From: WQXF01 sp031552825
GTDB lineage: Bacteria; Bacillota; Clostridia; Christensenellales; Aristaeellaceae
Reading direction: 5' to 3'
DNA: 64,000 bases
Assembly: GCA_031552825.1 (NCBI GenBank)
Contig: JAVBMD010000008.1
Location: forward strand, 1-64,000
A program made the position numbers and the translations under genes. Below are positions 54,293-63,996 of this stretch, piece after piece. The notes under the pieces were generated by a model that made no database searches, was not told the DNA's origin, and saw only the letters and a list, made by a program, of their open reading frames with translations. Each line of letters starts with the position of its first letter. Position 1 is the stretch's first letter.

Positions 54293-56197
54293 TCATGTTT
54301 CCTGAATGGCGGCGGCCACGGCAGCCGCGCTGCCGGTCCAGCTTGCGGCGGGCAAATCGGGCAGGAACAGCGTGAAGGTCGCGCCCTTGCCGGGGAAGCT
54401 ATTCGCCCACACGCGGCCTGCGTGACGCTGCGCCACGCGCTGCACCACCGCCAAGCCGATGCCCAAGCCATCCTGCGAGTTCCATCCCTGATAGAATTTA
54501 TCAAAGAGGGAGGGCAGGTCGCTCTCCGCAATGCCGCAGCCGGTATCGGTGACGCTAATCTGCACGCCGAACACCACGCGCTCCCAGCCGATGGTGATGG
54601 TGCCGCCGGTGGGCGTGTAGCGCACCGAGTTAGAAATCAGCCGCTCCAGCGCGTTTTGCAGCCACGATTCGTCGAACATAGCCAATACGTCCGGATCGCC
54701 TTGACGGACGAAATTCAGATTGTTCTTGGCGTACAGCGCGCGCCAACTGCCGATGTATTGATCGATAAGCGGCGCCAGCGGGTGCATCTTAGGGGTGAAG
54801 GGCGTCTCTTCCATCAGCGCCAAGGCGCGCAGCGCCTTGATGCGGTTGGTCAGCTTGACGGCGCTAGCCTTGGCCATCGCCAGATAATTCTCGCGCTCCT
54901 CGCTGGTGATCGGCGTTTCGTCGATCACCAGATCCAAGCTGCCGCGGATGATGGTAAGCGGCGATTGCAGATCGTGGGCGATGTGCGAGAAAAATTCTCC
55001 GCGCGAAGCGTCGATGCGCGAGAGCTGCTCGTTGGCCAAGCGCAGTTCGTCGGTGCGCGCGGCTACGCGGCGCTCCAATTCCTTTTCCAGCGCTTCGCTG
55101 TTGCGGCGGTCTTCGGCCTGCTTGCTGGCGGCCAGCCACAAGTGCATGCCCGCCATCGCGCAAGAGAACACCAGCACCGGCGAGATCAGCAGCATACGGC
55201 TGCGCACCAGCAGCAGATCGGCGCCGAGGCCGACCAGCTGCATCAGCATCGCCACGTCCATCAACCGATCGATGACGCGCCCTGCCTTGGCGCTGCGCAG
55301 CAGGCCATAGAGCGAAAAACCGGCGGTGAGCAGGAAGCCGACCAACTGCATCGGCAGCGCCAGCCAGAACAACGGCGCCACGCGCAGAAAAGCGAAACCG
55401 AGCAGCCACACCAGCGATAGCGCGATATCGACCAGCAGCAGGCCGAGCAGCAGCGTCGCCTCGCGCGAGCCGTCCAGCCGCAGGCTGGCCGAGCAGCACA
55501 GCGCCGCGCTGAGCAGCAGCATCGCCGTTTGGTGCATGACCTGCGCGGCCTGGCTCTGGGGCAGCAGCATGTCCACCTGCGAGACCAGCAGCAACATGTA
55601 CGCCAGCCAGAGCGCCAGCGTGGACATCTCGCGCCCTTGCAGCAGATAGTTGAGCAGCAGCATCGCCGCGCCGGTGAGCAGTACCGTGAACATGATGGCG
55701 GTAAGCAGCACGCGCAGGTTCAAAAACCGGCTAATCTGCGATACGCCGCCCAGCAGCAGCAGCGGCGGCTTAATCCCTTGGGTGTCGCGCAGGATCAGCT
55801 CCACCGTCATCAGCCCTACCTGTTGCGGCAGCGTAATCACGGTACCGGCCATCAGGCCGGGCTTGCCCTGCGGCCACATGCGGCCGTTGATGTTGACGCC
55901 GATCAGCTCATAGGAAGAGCGCACCGCCAGCGCGCGCTGCTGCGCATCCTGCAAGTCAAACCGCAGAACGGCGTTGAGCAGCGCTTCCCCGCTGGCGGAA
56001 TCCTCGTCCATTTTCCACCAATCCACCTCGATCGCCAACGGCTTCTCGGTTTGCGAGGGTACAGAAATCGTGCCGGCCACCGGATACACCCATGTCGCGG
56101 CGTTCCGATCCAGCACGATGAGCCCCAGCAGACATACCGGGAGCAGTGCGATAAAGATCATCAGCAGCACGCCACGCGGCGTGACGGCCTTTTTCAT
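54293..56197 (-). CDS. Sensor histidine kinase with 7TM sensor region
   Basis: 634 residues. A first helix and a ~130-residue external domain are followed by about seven membrane helices (175-370), a layout like 7TMR-DISM sensors. The kinase core has the His in FFSHIAHDLQSPLTIIRGS (about 407) and a HATPase domain with RLISNSVRYTPTGG, DTGCGI and GLGIGLAVVQRV. It starts at the ATG that overlaps the regulator stop (ATGA), with AGGAGG ten bases upstream. It forms a two-component pair with the upstream gene. The signal is unknown. Confidence 0.9.
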   Translation of the reverse strand: MKKAVTPRGVLLMIFIALLPVCLLGLIVLDRNAATWVYPVAGTISVPSQTEKPLAIEVDWWKMDEDSASGEALLNAVLRFDLQDAQQRALAVRSSYELIGVNINGRMWPQGKPGLMAGTVITLPQQVGLMTVELILRDTQGIKPPLLLLGGVSQISRFLNLRVLLTAIMFTVLLTGAAMLLLNYLLQGREMSTLALWLAYMLLLVSQVDMLLPQSQAAQVMHQTAMLLLSAALCCSASLRLDGSREATLLLGLLLVDIALSLVWLLGFAFLRVAPLFWLALPMQLVGFLLTAGFSLYGLLRSAKAGRVIDRLMDVAMLMQLVGLGADLLLVRSRMLLISPVLVFSCAMAGMHLWLAASKQAEDRRNSEALEKELERRVAARTDELRLANEQLSRIDASRGEFFSHIAHDLQSPLTIIRGSLDLVIDETPITSEERENYLAMAKASAVKLTNRIKALRALALMEETPFTPKMHPLAPLIDQYIGSWRALYAKNNLNFVRQGDPDVLAMFDESWLQNALERLISNSVRYTPTGGTITIGWERVVFGVQISVTDTGCGIAESDLPSLFDKFYQGWNSQDGLGIGLAVVQRVAQRHAGRVWANSFPGKGATFTLFLPDLPAASWTGSAAAVAAAIQET

Positions 56198-56910
56198 TCT
56201 GCGGCAGCCTCCTGCCCCGGCGGCACGAAGCAATAGCCTTTGCCCCAAGCGGTGCGGATGAACTGGTGGTCCGGCATCGCCTGATCCAGACGCTTGCGCA
56301 GGTTAAAGATGTGTACATGCACGGTGCGCAAATCGCCAAAGCTGGCCATTTCCCAAACGGTTTCATACAGCTCCTCGGCGCTGATGCACTGGCCGGGGCG
56401 CTGCGCCAGCACGGTGAGCATGCCGAAGGCCTTCTTGGAGATGTTGAGGCACTCGTCGCCGACAAACACCTTTTCAAAGGTCAGATCGATGCGAAGCGGC
56501 GGGAATTCCAATACGTTGAGCTGAACCGCCGTGCCCGTGGGGGCGGGCGCCGAGTGGCGGCGGATGCTCACCTGAATGCGCGCCTCCAGCTCCTTGACGG
56601 AGTAAGGCTTGGTCATGTAATCGTCGCCGCCGGTGAGCAGACCCGCGATCTTATCGTCCTCGGTATCCATACAGCTCAGGAAGATGATCGGCACATCGGT
56701 AAAGGTGCGCAGGCGCGGGCAAAGCTCCAGCCCGGTACCATCGGGCAGGTTGACGTCGAGCACGATGCAGTCCGGCTCGTAGCTGCGCGCCTTCTCGTAG
56801 CCCTCCGCGCAGGAGTAGGCGCAGGAAACATCGTGCCCCTTGCTGCGCAGAAAGAAGGAGTTGATGCTCTGGATATCGCGGTCATCTTCGACGAGTAGAA
56901 TTTTAATCAT
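56194..56910 (-). CDS. OmpR-family response regulator
   Basis: 238 residues. A receiver domain with the acid pair at 9-10, the phosphorylated Asp52 in IVLDVNLPDGTG, and a conserved Lys in TKPYSVKEL. A C-terminal winged helix contains LRTVHVHIFNLRKRL. It is the transcriptional partner of the kinase that overlaps it. Start at 56910. GGAGG lies eleven bases upstream. Confidence 0.93.
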   Translation of the reverse strand: MIKILLVEDDRDIQSINSFFLRSKGHDVSCAYSCAEGYEKARSYEPDCIVLDVNLPDGTGLELCPRLRTFTDVPIIFLSCMDTEDDKIAGLLTGGDDYMTKPYSVKELEARIQVSIRRHSAPAPTGTAVQLNVLEFPPLRIDLTFEKVFVGDECLNISKKAFGMLTVLAQRPGQCISAEELYETVWEMASFGDLRTVHVHIFNLRKRLDQAMPDHQFIRTAWGKGYCFVPPGQEAAAE

Positions 56911-57094
56911 GACCCCTAGCACCTCCACGTCCCCGTTTGCATGAACAGGGAAATTCGACAGATATTGCGTCCCTATGAAAAAAGCATCGCAATATGGAGC
57001 ATATATTGCTTAAATTGTACCTGAAATCCGAATGTTTGGCAACAATTTCTTTGCGTATATGTAAAAATTATAGTACCCGTAAAAAGACCGCACG

Positions 57095-57143
57095 AAAAAG
57101 CGCCCCCCGCAGAGCGCCGCATGGGTCGCTCCGCAGGGGGCGC
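57095..57143 (-). terminator. Terminator of the CHAP hydrolase gene
   Basis: A long stem of about 17 bp (57100-57116 with 57127-57143, one or two mismatches) with TTTTT on the minus strand. Confidence 0.85.
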
Positions 57144-57160
57144 CGGTTGGCACGACGGCG

Positions 57161-57916
57161 TTATTTCCACGTCTGGCCAAAGCCGGTGATGAACCAATTT
57201 TCCTTGTGCAGCTCGTACTGCGCGTCGTCCCGGGTCTGCTCGGCCTCGGGTACGGCGCGGAAGTTTTGATACTTCACCTTTGGGTTGACGATGTAACGAT
57301 AGCAGTAGCGCTTGACGGTGTTGGACACATTGCCCTCCAGCGTCGTCAGTTCGTACACGCCCTCGCCAATCTCGGTGACACTCTCCACCATGCCGATGTG
57401 GGTGGAACTGGTGCCGCCGATCACGCCGTAAATGATCTCATAGCCCGGGCGGGGGACGTCGGTGAAGCGATTCATATTGCGGTACGCGCCCTGTGCCTTG
57501 GGCACTGCGGCCTCCTTGGCGTAGACGATCATATCGTCGGTCACCTCGTCGGTGAACAAATAGCCCTCGGTTTTCTTGAACTTCACCGCTTCCAGCCCGC
57601 CCTCGTTGGCGCACCAGCTGAAGAAATTGCCGCACCAGCCCACCGCGCGGTTGTCGTTGTAGTGCCACTTTGTATATTTGTTGCTGCGGGATAGCTTGGC
57701 CTTGTTGACGGTGGCGATTTCGATCTGCGCCGCGCGGATCATCTTGGCGATCTGCTCCGGCACCTCCTCGGCGATGGGCGGAGGGGTCATGGTGGGCTCC
57801 GGGATGGCCGTAGGCGCGGGGGTAGGCTTTTTGCCGGCAAGCGCCGGTACCGGCAGCAGGCATAAGCATAGCAGCAGCAGGATACGCGCGCGAATCTTGG
57901 ACGAGAAATGCAACAT
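57161..57916 (-). CDS. Secreted CHAP-like peptidoglycan hydrolase or amidase
   Basis: 251 residues. A signal peptide (ending about residue 28) and a Pro/Thr-rich linker precede the catalytic domain. Cys95 in VGWCGNFFSWCANEGG, His in SSTHIGMVES (about 176) and Asn in LEGNVSN (about 194) give the expected Cys-His-Asn order of CHAP enzymes. Substrate is probably wall peptide. CHAP assignment is by motif only. It has its own terminator. Confidence 0.72.
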   Translation of the reverse strand: MLHFSSKIRARILLLLCLCLLPVPALAGKKPTPAPTAIPEPTMTPPPIAEEVPEQIAKMIRAAQIEIATVNKAKLSRSNKYTKWHYNDNRAVGWCGNFFSWCANEGGLEAVKFKKTEGYLFTDEVTDDMIVYAKEAAVPKAQGAYRNMNRFTDVPRPGYEIIYGVIGGTSSTHIGMVESVTEIGEGVYELTTLEGNVSNTVKRYCYRYIVNPKVKYQNFRAVPEAEQTRDDAQYELHKENWFITGFGQTWK

Positions 57917-58008
57917 AAGGACGCTCCTTTTCCCTAATGGTCTCTATTCATTTGCTCACAGTATACCACACCGGGCCGAAGAACCCAAGGCTTTCATTGG
58001 CTCACCGA

Positions 58009-58037
58009 TTGACAAGCCGCCGGATAAAAAGTACAAT
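58009..58037 (+). promoter_or_regulatory. Sigma-A promoter of the esterase gene
   Basis: Consensus TTGACA (58009-58014), 17-bp spacer and TACAAT (58032-58037), giving a leader of about 120 nt. Confidence 0.85.
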
Positions 58038-58163
58038 ATGAAATAGATAACGCGCGAAATATTGTGAATAATGACGAATCATTTCGCGCTGCGCAGACAT
58101 TTCTCCATCCACGCTCCATATATTGGGTGGAGAAACAACAACCAACGGCAGAGGAGGGTTTTT

Positions 58164-59483
58164 ATGGGTATCTTGGCAAAACTGGGCGCGGGGATTCTGT
58201 GCGTCGCATTGCTGGCGGGCAGCGTGAGCGTTGCCGCCGCCGATGTCAGCTTCAATCAGGTGTTCGCCATCAAAGATTGGGGACCGGCTACCACCAAGCT
58301 GATCGTGGATCTGGGCAAGCCGGTAAACGCCACCGCCATCGACGCGGACGCCTTCAAGGTTGTGGTGAAAAAGACCGACGCGCGCTTGCCGGAACCGCTG
58401 GTGGGCGAAGGCGAGCGCAAGGTGCTTGCGGCCTACATCTCCGACGCCGAAGGCAACCCGGCGGACAGCGGCAACTTCGTGACGCTGGCGATGTCCTTCC
58501 ATCCCGACGATCCGCTGAGCTCGCCGATGAATTACGATATGATGGGCACCGGCTTCAACGCGTGGGTGGATTGCACCTACACCATCACGCAACAGAAGCC
58601 CATCGGCGATGTGACCGGGCTGGTGGCGACCAAGGTCGGCACAACCTTCCGCCCCGAGGTGGATCGCTTTAACCTGACCGGCGTACATGCCTTCGCCGAT
58701 CCCGACCGCGGGGAAATCAAGCTCTCTTATGCCAGCTATAAGCCGGTTGGCGCCTATGCCGGGGAAAAGCTGCCGCTTATCATTTGGCTGCACGGCGCGG
58801 GCGAGGGCGGCACCGACCCGTCGCTGACCATCGCCGCCAACCGCGCATGCAACTTCGCCTCTCCGGAGATTCAAGCGTACTTTGGCGGGCGCGCCTTTGT
58901 GCTCGCTCCGCAAGCGCCAACCATGTGGATGGACGACGGCTCCGGCGATCCTTACGGCCAAAAGACCGAGAACAAGAGCATCTATACCGCCGCGCTGTTC
59001 GACCTGATCCGGCTCTATGTGGAGGCAAATCCCGCCATCGACCTGAACCGGATCTACCTGGGCGGCGACTCAAACGGCGGCTTCATGACGATGGTTATGA
59101 TTACAACGTACCCGGAAACCTTCGCCGCGGCGTTCCCCACCTGCGAGGCAGCGCCCGACGCGAACTTCACCGACGCGCAGATCGCGGGCATCCAGAACTT
59201 GCCGATCTGGTTCGTACAAGCGGCTGACGATCCGGTTGTGCCCGGCGCGTATTGCGCGGTGGCGACCTATGCGCGTCTGCTCAAGCTAGGCGCTGAAAAC
59301 GTGTGGCTAAGCCTGCCGAAACACGTGGAGGACCCAAGCGGCCAGATCAAGAACGCGGAGGGCAAGCCATACCGCTACTTCGGCCATGCCGTATGGCAGC
59401 TTGTGTACACCAACGATCTTAGCCAGCAGATCGACGGGAAAACCGTGACGATTATGGAGTGGCTGGCCGCGCAGAGCAAGTAG
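58164..59483 (+). CDS. Secreted alpha/beta-hydrolase esterase
   Basis: 439 residues. A signal peptide (to about residue 25) is followed by an Ig-like N-terminal domain (about 26-170) and an alpha/beta-hydrolase of the PHB-depolymerase-like esterase group. LPLIIWLHGAGEGG is the oxyanion region, and the nucleophile Ser303 lies in YLGGDSNGGFM. The Asp is in QAADDPVVPG and the His in YFGHAVWQL (about 410). It probably removes ester groups from polysaccharides or other polymers outside the cell. GGAGGG lies upstream of the ATG at 58164. Confidence 0.8.
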   Translation: MGILAKLGAGILCVALLAGSVSVAAADVSFNQVFAIKDWGPATTKLIVDLGKPVNATAIDADAFKVVVKKTDARLPEPLVGEGERKVLAAYISDAEGNPADSGNFVTLAMSFHPDDPLSSPMNYDMMGTGFNAWVDCTYTITQQKPIGDVTGLVATKVGTTFRPEVDRFNLTGVHAFADPDRGEIKLSYASYKPVGAYAGEKLPLIIWLHGAGEGGTDPSLTIAANRACNFASPEIQAYFGGRAFVLAPQAPTMWMDDGSGDPYGQKTENKSIYTAALFDLIRLYVEANPAIDLNRIYLGGDSNGGFMTMVMITTYPETFAAAFPTCEAAPDANFTDAQIAGIQNLPIWFVQAADDPVVPGAYCAVATYARLLKLGAENVWLSLPKHVEDPSGQIKNAEGKPYRYFGHAVWQLVYTNDLSQQIDGKTVTIMEWLAAQSK

Positions 59484-59498
59484 CGGCGCATTCCACGC

Positions 59499-59527
59499 TT
59501 GACAACCCCGCCGATCTCGGCTATACT
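59499..59527 (+). promoter_or_regulatory. Sigma-A promoter of leuA
   Basis: Consensus TTGACA (59499-59504), 17-bp spacer and TATACT (59522-59527). Confidence 0.9.
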
Positions 59528-59534
59528 CTCCCTA

Positions 59535-59832
59535 ATTTCATACGGACGCCCCCAGCAAAGACGATGATGGGAAACAGGTGAGCCCGTGCGACCCGAAGAG
59601 AGCCGGTGTTTGGTGAAAACCGGCGGCGCGCGCCTTGCCCCGCTCCTCCCGGAGTTGCCCGCCCGAACGCCGCGCATGCGGCAGCAGTAAGGCGGGACGG
59701 TTTGCCCCGTGATCGGCGCAGCGTTGATTGACGCGAATGAGGGTCGCCTTCGGGCGGCTGAAACAGGGTGGTACCGCGGGAGTATCTCTCGCCCCTATTG
59801 ACGGCACTTCGGTGCGTCGATGGGGGCGTTTT
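59535..59832 (+). promoter_or_regulatory. T-box leader (leucine type) of leuA
   Basis: About 300 nt. The 5' part has the stem I blocks GACGATGATGGG and a GGTGAAAACCGG hairpin. The specifier region offers CTC (59643-59645, repeated at 59646-59648) before CCCGGAG, a leucine codon that fits the gene. The T-box proper, AGGGTGGTACCGCG, is at 59765-59778. The terminator CGCCCC...GGGGCG with GCAC-TTCG-GTGC in its head, then TTTT, lies at 59790-59832. Uncharged tRNA-Leu would favour the antiterminator and allow leuA expression. Confidence 0.93.
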
Positions 59833-59860
59833 GTATAGTCAAAGCAAGGAGGCGCCCACC

Positions 59861-61537
59861 ATGCAAACCCACCGCAAGTATCGCCCTTTTGAGCCCATCA
59901 ACCTACCGGATCGCCAGTGGCCGGGCAAGCGCATCACTACCGCGCCAATCTGGTGCTCGGTGGACCTGCGCGACGGCAATCAGGCGCTGGTCACGCCGAT
60001 GAACCTGCAAGAAAAGCTGGAGTATTTCCGCACGCTGGTGGGCATCGGCTTCAAGGAGATCGAGGTGGGCTTCCCCTCGGCCTCGGAAACCGAGTACGAG
60101 ATTCTGCGCACACTGATCGACGGCGGGCATATTCCGGACGACGTCACCATCCAGGTGCTGGTGCAAGCGCGCGAGCACCTGATCCGCAAAACCTTCGAGG
60201 CGGTGGCCGGGGCCAAGAATGTAATCATTCACTTCTACAACTCCACCTCCACGCTCCAGCGCAAGGTGGTGTTCCAGAAGGATATGCAGGGCATCACCGA
60301 CATCGCGGTGGGCGGGGCGAGGCTGATCCGCCAACTGGCCGACGAGCACGCGGGCAACGGCGCCAACATCCGCTTCGAGTATTCGCCGGAATCCTTCTCC
60401 GGCACCGAGGGCGACTTCGCCGTGGACATCTGCCGCCGCGTGATGGAAGAGCTGCACGCCACCGCCGAACAGCCGGTAATCCTCAACCTGCCCAGCACGG
60501 TGGAGATGTGTACCCCCAACACCTACGCCGACCAGATCGAATACTTCGTGCGCCGCCTGCCGCATCCCGAGGCGGCGATCATCTCGGTGCATCCGCACAA
60601 CGATCGCGGCACCGGCATCGCCTGCGCCGAGCTGGCGCTGCTGGCCGGCGCGCAGCGCGTGGAGGGTACGCTGTTCGGCAACGGCGAGCGTACCGGCAAC
60701 CTTGACATCGTCACCATGGCGCTCAACATGCACACGCAGGGCATCGATATGGGGCTCGACTTCTCGCGCATCGACGATATCCGCGAGATGTACGAGCGCG
60801 CCACCAAGATGCGCGTGCCGGAGCGCCAACCCTACGCGGGCAAGCTGGCCTTTACCGCCTTCTCCGGCTCGCATCAGGATGCCATCAACAAAGGCCACCA
60901 GCACATGGCGGCCTCAAAATCGGAAATTTGGGAGATTCCCTACATGCCCATCGACCCGGCCGACGTGGGGCGCGAATACGAGCCGGTGATCCGCATCAAC
61001 AGCCAGAGCGGCAAGGGCGGCGCGGCGTTCATCATGTCCACGGTATACGGCTACCACCTGCCCAAGGAGATGCACCCCGAGTTCGGCACCATCGTGCAAC
61101 AGGCATGCGAAAGAAAGGGCGACGAGCTTTCGCCGGAGGAAATTCTGGCGCTGTTCGAAACCTCGTACCTGCGCGCCGACGCGCCATACAAGCTGACCCG
61201 CTATGCCTTCACCGAGGAATCCGACGCGCAGGGCGACAGCGCCTGCCACTTTACCGGCGAGCTGACCCAAAACGGCGAGCCCGTTGCGCTGGACGGCCAC
61301 GGCAACGGCCCCATCAACGCCGCCTGTCAGGCGCTCAACGCTGTCGGACTAAGCGGCTACGCCTTCCTCGGCTACCACGAGCACGCCATCTCGCGCGGCT
61401 CGGATTCCAAGGCCATCGCCTACATTCAGGTACAGGCGCCGGACGGGCGCAGGTGGTTCGGCGTGGGCGTTTCGAGCAACATCAACGTCGCCTCGGTGCG
61501 CGGCATCCTGTGCGCGATCAATCGGGCGGAGGCATAA
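59861..61537 (+). CDS. leuA: 2-isopropylmalate synthase
   Basis: 558 residues. First committed step of leucine synthesis: acetyl-CoA plus 2-ketoisovalerate. Barrel with CSVDLRDGNQAL (about 35), HPHND (about 245) and LFGNGERTGNLD (about 268). The later FTAFSGSHQDAINKG and the C-terminal leucine-sensing domain mark the longer yeast/actinobacterial-type LeuA rather than the shorter common Firmicute type. GGAGG lies eight bases before the ATG. The gene stands alone: leuC, leuD and leuB are not adjacent. Confidence 0.95.
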   Translation: MQTHRKYRPFEPINLPDRQWPGKRITTAPIWCSVDLRDGNQALVTPMNLQEKLEYFRTLVGIGFKEIEVGFPSASETEYEILRTLIDGGHIPDDVTIQVLVQAREHLIRKTFEAVAGAKNVIIHFYNSTSTLQRKVVFQKDMQGITDIAVGGARLIRQLADEHAGNGANIRFEYSPESFSGTEGDFAVDICRRVMEELHATAEQPVILNLPSTVEMCTPNTYADQIEYFVRRLPHPEAAIISVHPHNDRGTGIACAELALLAGAQRVEGTLFGNGERTGNLDIVTMALNMHTQGIDMGLDFSRIDDIREMYERATKMRVPERQPYAGKLAFTAFSGSHQDAINKGHQHMAASKSEIWEIPYMPIDPADVGREYEPVIRINSQSGKGGAAFIMSTVYGYHLPKEMHPEFGTIVQQACERKGDELSPEEILALFETSYLRADAPYKLTRYAFTEESDAQGDSACHFTGELTQNGEPVALDGHGNGPINAACQALNAVGLSGYAFLGYHEHAISRGSDSKAIAYIQVQAPDGRRWFGVGVSSNINVASVRGILCAINRAEA

Positions 61538-61554
61538 GTCTGCCGCCCGCCGCC

Positions 61555-63114
61555 TTACATCAGCGGCGCAAACAATTTCAATACCGGCTGGGCGGCCTTG
61601 ATATACCAAGGCCGCTTTTTCCACGCTTCCAGCGTGATCTCTTGCGAAACCTTCAGCACCGCCTCGATGTCGGCCTGCACGGTGGCAGGCATCGCGCCCT
61701 CGCAGAACCATACGCCGCACTCATATTGCAGGTTAAAGGAGCGGAAGTCCATATTGATGGTACCCACCGCCGCCTGTATGCCGTCGATCACAACGCTCTT
61801 TGCGTGGATAAAGCCCGGCGTGTACTCGTAGATGCGCGCACCGGCCTCGAACAGCTTGCCGTAGAAGGAGCGGCTGGTCAGCATCACGTACCAGTGATCG
61901 GGGATGTGCGGCAGCACGATGCGCACGTCCACGCCGCTGCGCGCCGATTGGCAGAGCGCCTCCAGCAGCAAATCGTCGATCACCAGATAGGGCGTGGTGA
62001 TGTACAGCGTGCTGCGTGCGGCGTTAATCATTTCCATATATACGTTTTGCGCGGGGTTTTCGGGGTTGTTGTGCGGGCCGTCCTGATAGGGCTGCAGGTA
62101 GCCCGCCGCGCCGGGCAGCGGAGCGGGAACGGGCTCCAGCGCGATGCGCTCCCCGGCTACCGCCTCCCACATCTGCGCGAAAAAGGCCGTCAGGCTGAAC
62201 GCCGCCGGACCCTCAAGGCGCACCGCGATGTCCTTCCAATGGCCATGCTTCTCGTAGAGGTTGGCATATTCGTCGCCGATATTGATGCCGCCGGTGTAGG
62301 CCACGCGGCAGTCGATGGAAAGGATCTTGCGGTGGTCGCGATAATTTAGGTAGAGCTGGTAGATGTAGCGGTGTACCGGGTTGAACACCTCGACGCGGAT
62401 GCCCGCGTCACGCAGCCTTTGCAAAAAGGCGTGGCTGGTGGTGGTGATGGAGCCGAGATCGTCGTAAATCAGGCGCACATCGACCCCGGCGGCAGCCTTG
62501 GCGGCCATCGCGGCGAAGAAGCGCTCCCAGATCGCGCCCTCAAACACCATAAAGAATTCCATATAGACGGCGCGCTCCGCCTGCGCGATGTCGGCCAGCA
62601 TCGCCTCAAACGCCAGCTCGCCCAACGGATAGTAGCGCGCATCGGTACCCTGATAGAGCGGGAAGCCCAGCCGGTGCAAGTAGCGGCTCATCCGCTGCCC
62701 GTGCGGCGCGCGCTCGGCCAGCGCGGCCATCGCTTCGGCATCGGCATCCTCGGGCAGCAGCGGGTCGGCGGTGCTGGCGATCAGCCGCCTGCCCAGCGCA
62801 TTGCGCCCGCTGCCGCGCCCCCACAGCAAAAACAGCACCAGCCCAAACACGCCCAGCATCAGCACCATGACCACCCACGCGTAGCGATAGGAGGTGTCCC
62901 GCTGGCCGCTTATCAGCACGATGGTCACCACCGCCGCAATCAGCTCCAGCGTGACATACACCGTGACCGCGTAGTCCTGCAGGTAGCGCACAAACGCCCA
63001 GCAGGTAGCCACCTGCAATAGCACCAGCAGCGCCGTAAAGACGATGCGCAGCGCCGGGGCAACGTTGAGGGACGACCAATGCTTGCGGCTTTCGCCCGCG
63101 GAATGTTTGCGCAT
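61555..63114 (-). CDS. cls: Cardiolipin synthase
   Basis: 519 residues. Two N-terminal membrane helices (about 15-70) precede two phospholipase D domains. The HxKxxxxD motifs are HRKILSID (about 258) and HAKSVVID (about 434). It joins two phosphatidylglycerols to cardiolipin at the membrane. AGGGAAG precedes the ATG. The upstream PHP gene ends 36 bases before it, so the two may share an mRNA. Confidence 0.92.
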   Translation of the reverse strand: MRKHSAGESRKHWSSLNVAPALRIVFTALLVLLQVATCWAFVRYLQDYAVTVYVTLELIAAVVTIVLISGQRDTSYRYAWVVMVLMLGVFGLVLFLLWGRGSGRNALGRRLIASTADPLLPEDADAEAMAALAERAPHGQRMSRYLHRLGFPLYQGTDARYYPLGELAFEAMLADIAQAERAVYMEFFMVFEGAIWERFFAAMAAKAAAGVDVRLIYDDLGSITTTSHAFLQRLRDAGIRVEVFNPVHRYIYQLYLNYRDHRKILSIDCRVAYTGGINIGDEYANLYEKHGHWKDIAVRLEGPAAFSLTAFFAQMWEAVAGERIALEPVPAPLPGAAGYLQPYQDGPHNNPENPAQNVYMEMINAARSTLYITTPYLVIDDLLLEALCQSARSGVDVRIVLPHIPDHWYVMLTSRSFYGKLFEAGARIYEYTPGFIHAKSVVIDGIQAAVGTINMDFRSFNLQYECGVWFCEGAMPATVQADIEAVLKVSQEITLEAWKKRPWYIKAAQPVLKLFAPLM

Positions 63115-63150
63115 GCACCCACTTCCCTTCTCAAAAGCCCGATGGCTCGC

Positions 63151-63996
63151 CTACCGAGCCCATTGCGACAAATATTCCAGCGACGCACGCAGCTTTGGAT
63201 CCTCCGGCGCGCGCATACCCAGCGAGGAGGAGCGAAAGGTGCCGTGGTAGTCGCTGCCGATGGTGGGCGCGAGACCGTAACGCCGCGCGAACGCCAGCGC
63301 GCGCGGGATATAGGGCTCGCCGCCATCGCCATAATAAGCCTCGATGCCCCACAGGCCGCCGTCCGCCAGACGGCGCACCGTTTCCGCATCGTCGATCTTC
63401 AGCTTGCACGGGTGCGCCAGCGACACTACGCCGCCGGCTTCGGCCACGGCGCGCAGCACCTCCTCGGCGCTGGGGCGGTGGCCGTCCCTGTAATAATCGG
63501 GATGGAGCATAAAGCGGACATACACGTCCTTTCGATCCTTGGCAAAGCCGCGCTCCAGCAGCGCTTGGCGCGTGGCGACGTGTACCTGCGCGCCGGTTCG
63601 CCCTTCAGTATCGACATCCAGCGCGTATCCGGCGGCCTCAAGGCGGCGCAGCACGCCGAGGTTGCGCTCCAAAGCATCGCGCTGCGCGCCCTCCAGCAGC
63701 GCGCGCAAAGCGGGCGCGTGTGCGTCGACGCCGTAGGCGAGCAGGTGCAGTTCGCCCCGCGCGCAGTCCACGTCGATCTCCACGGCGGGCAGGATCGGCA
63801 CGCCCGCGGCCTGCCCGGCGGCGGTGGCAACCGCCACGCCGTCCATTGTATTATGATCCGCCACCGCCAGTAGCTGGACGCCCCGCTCCTTCGCCAGCGC
63901 CACCACCGCTTCCGGCGAATCGCTGCCGTCGCTGACGGTGGTGTGTACGTGCAGATCCACCTGCAAATCTACCTGATAAAACGCATTCTTTCGCAT
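63151..63996 (-). CDS. PHP domain phosphoesterase
   Basis: 281 residues. The first metal motif DLHVHTTVSDGSDSPE (about 14-29) and VADHNTMDG (about 46) identify a PHP domain. LAHPCKLKIDD and the late SDYHGTF supply further ligands. Related proteins (YciV/RnmA, RNase AM) are 5'-3' exoribonucleases or 3',5'-nucleotide phosphatases, so a similar role is likely. The start is 4 bases from the window edge, so a longer N-terminus cannot be excluded. Confidence 0.88.
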   Translation of the reverse strand: MRKNAFYQVDLQVDLHVHTTVSDGSDSPEAVVALAKERGVQLLAVADHNTMDGVAVATAAGQAAGVPILPAVEIDVDCARGELHLLAYGVDAHAPALRALLEGAQRDALERNLGVLRRLEAAGYALDVDTEGRTGAQVHVATRQALLERGFAKDRKDVYVRFMLHPDYYRDGHRPSAEEVLRAVAEAGGVVSLAHPCKLKIDDAETVRRLADGGLWGIEAYYGDGGEPYIPRALAFARRYGLAPTIGSDYHGTFRSSSLGMRAPEDPKLRASLEYLSQWAR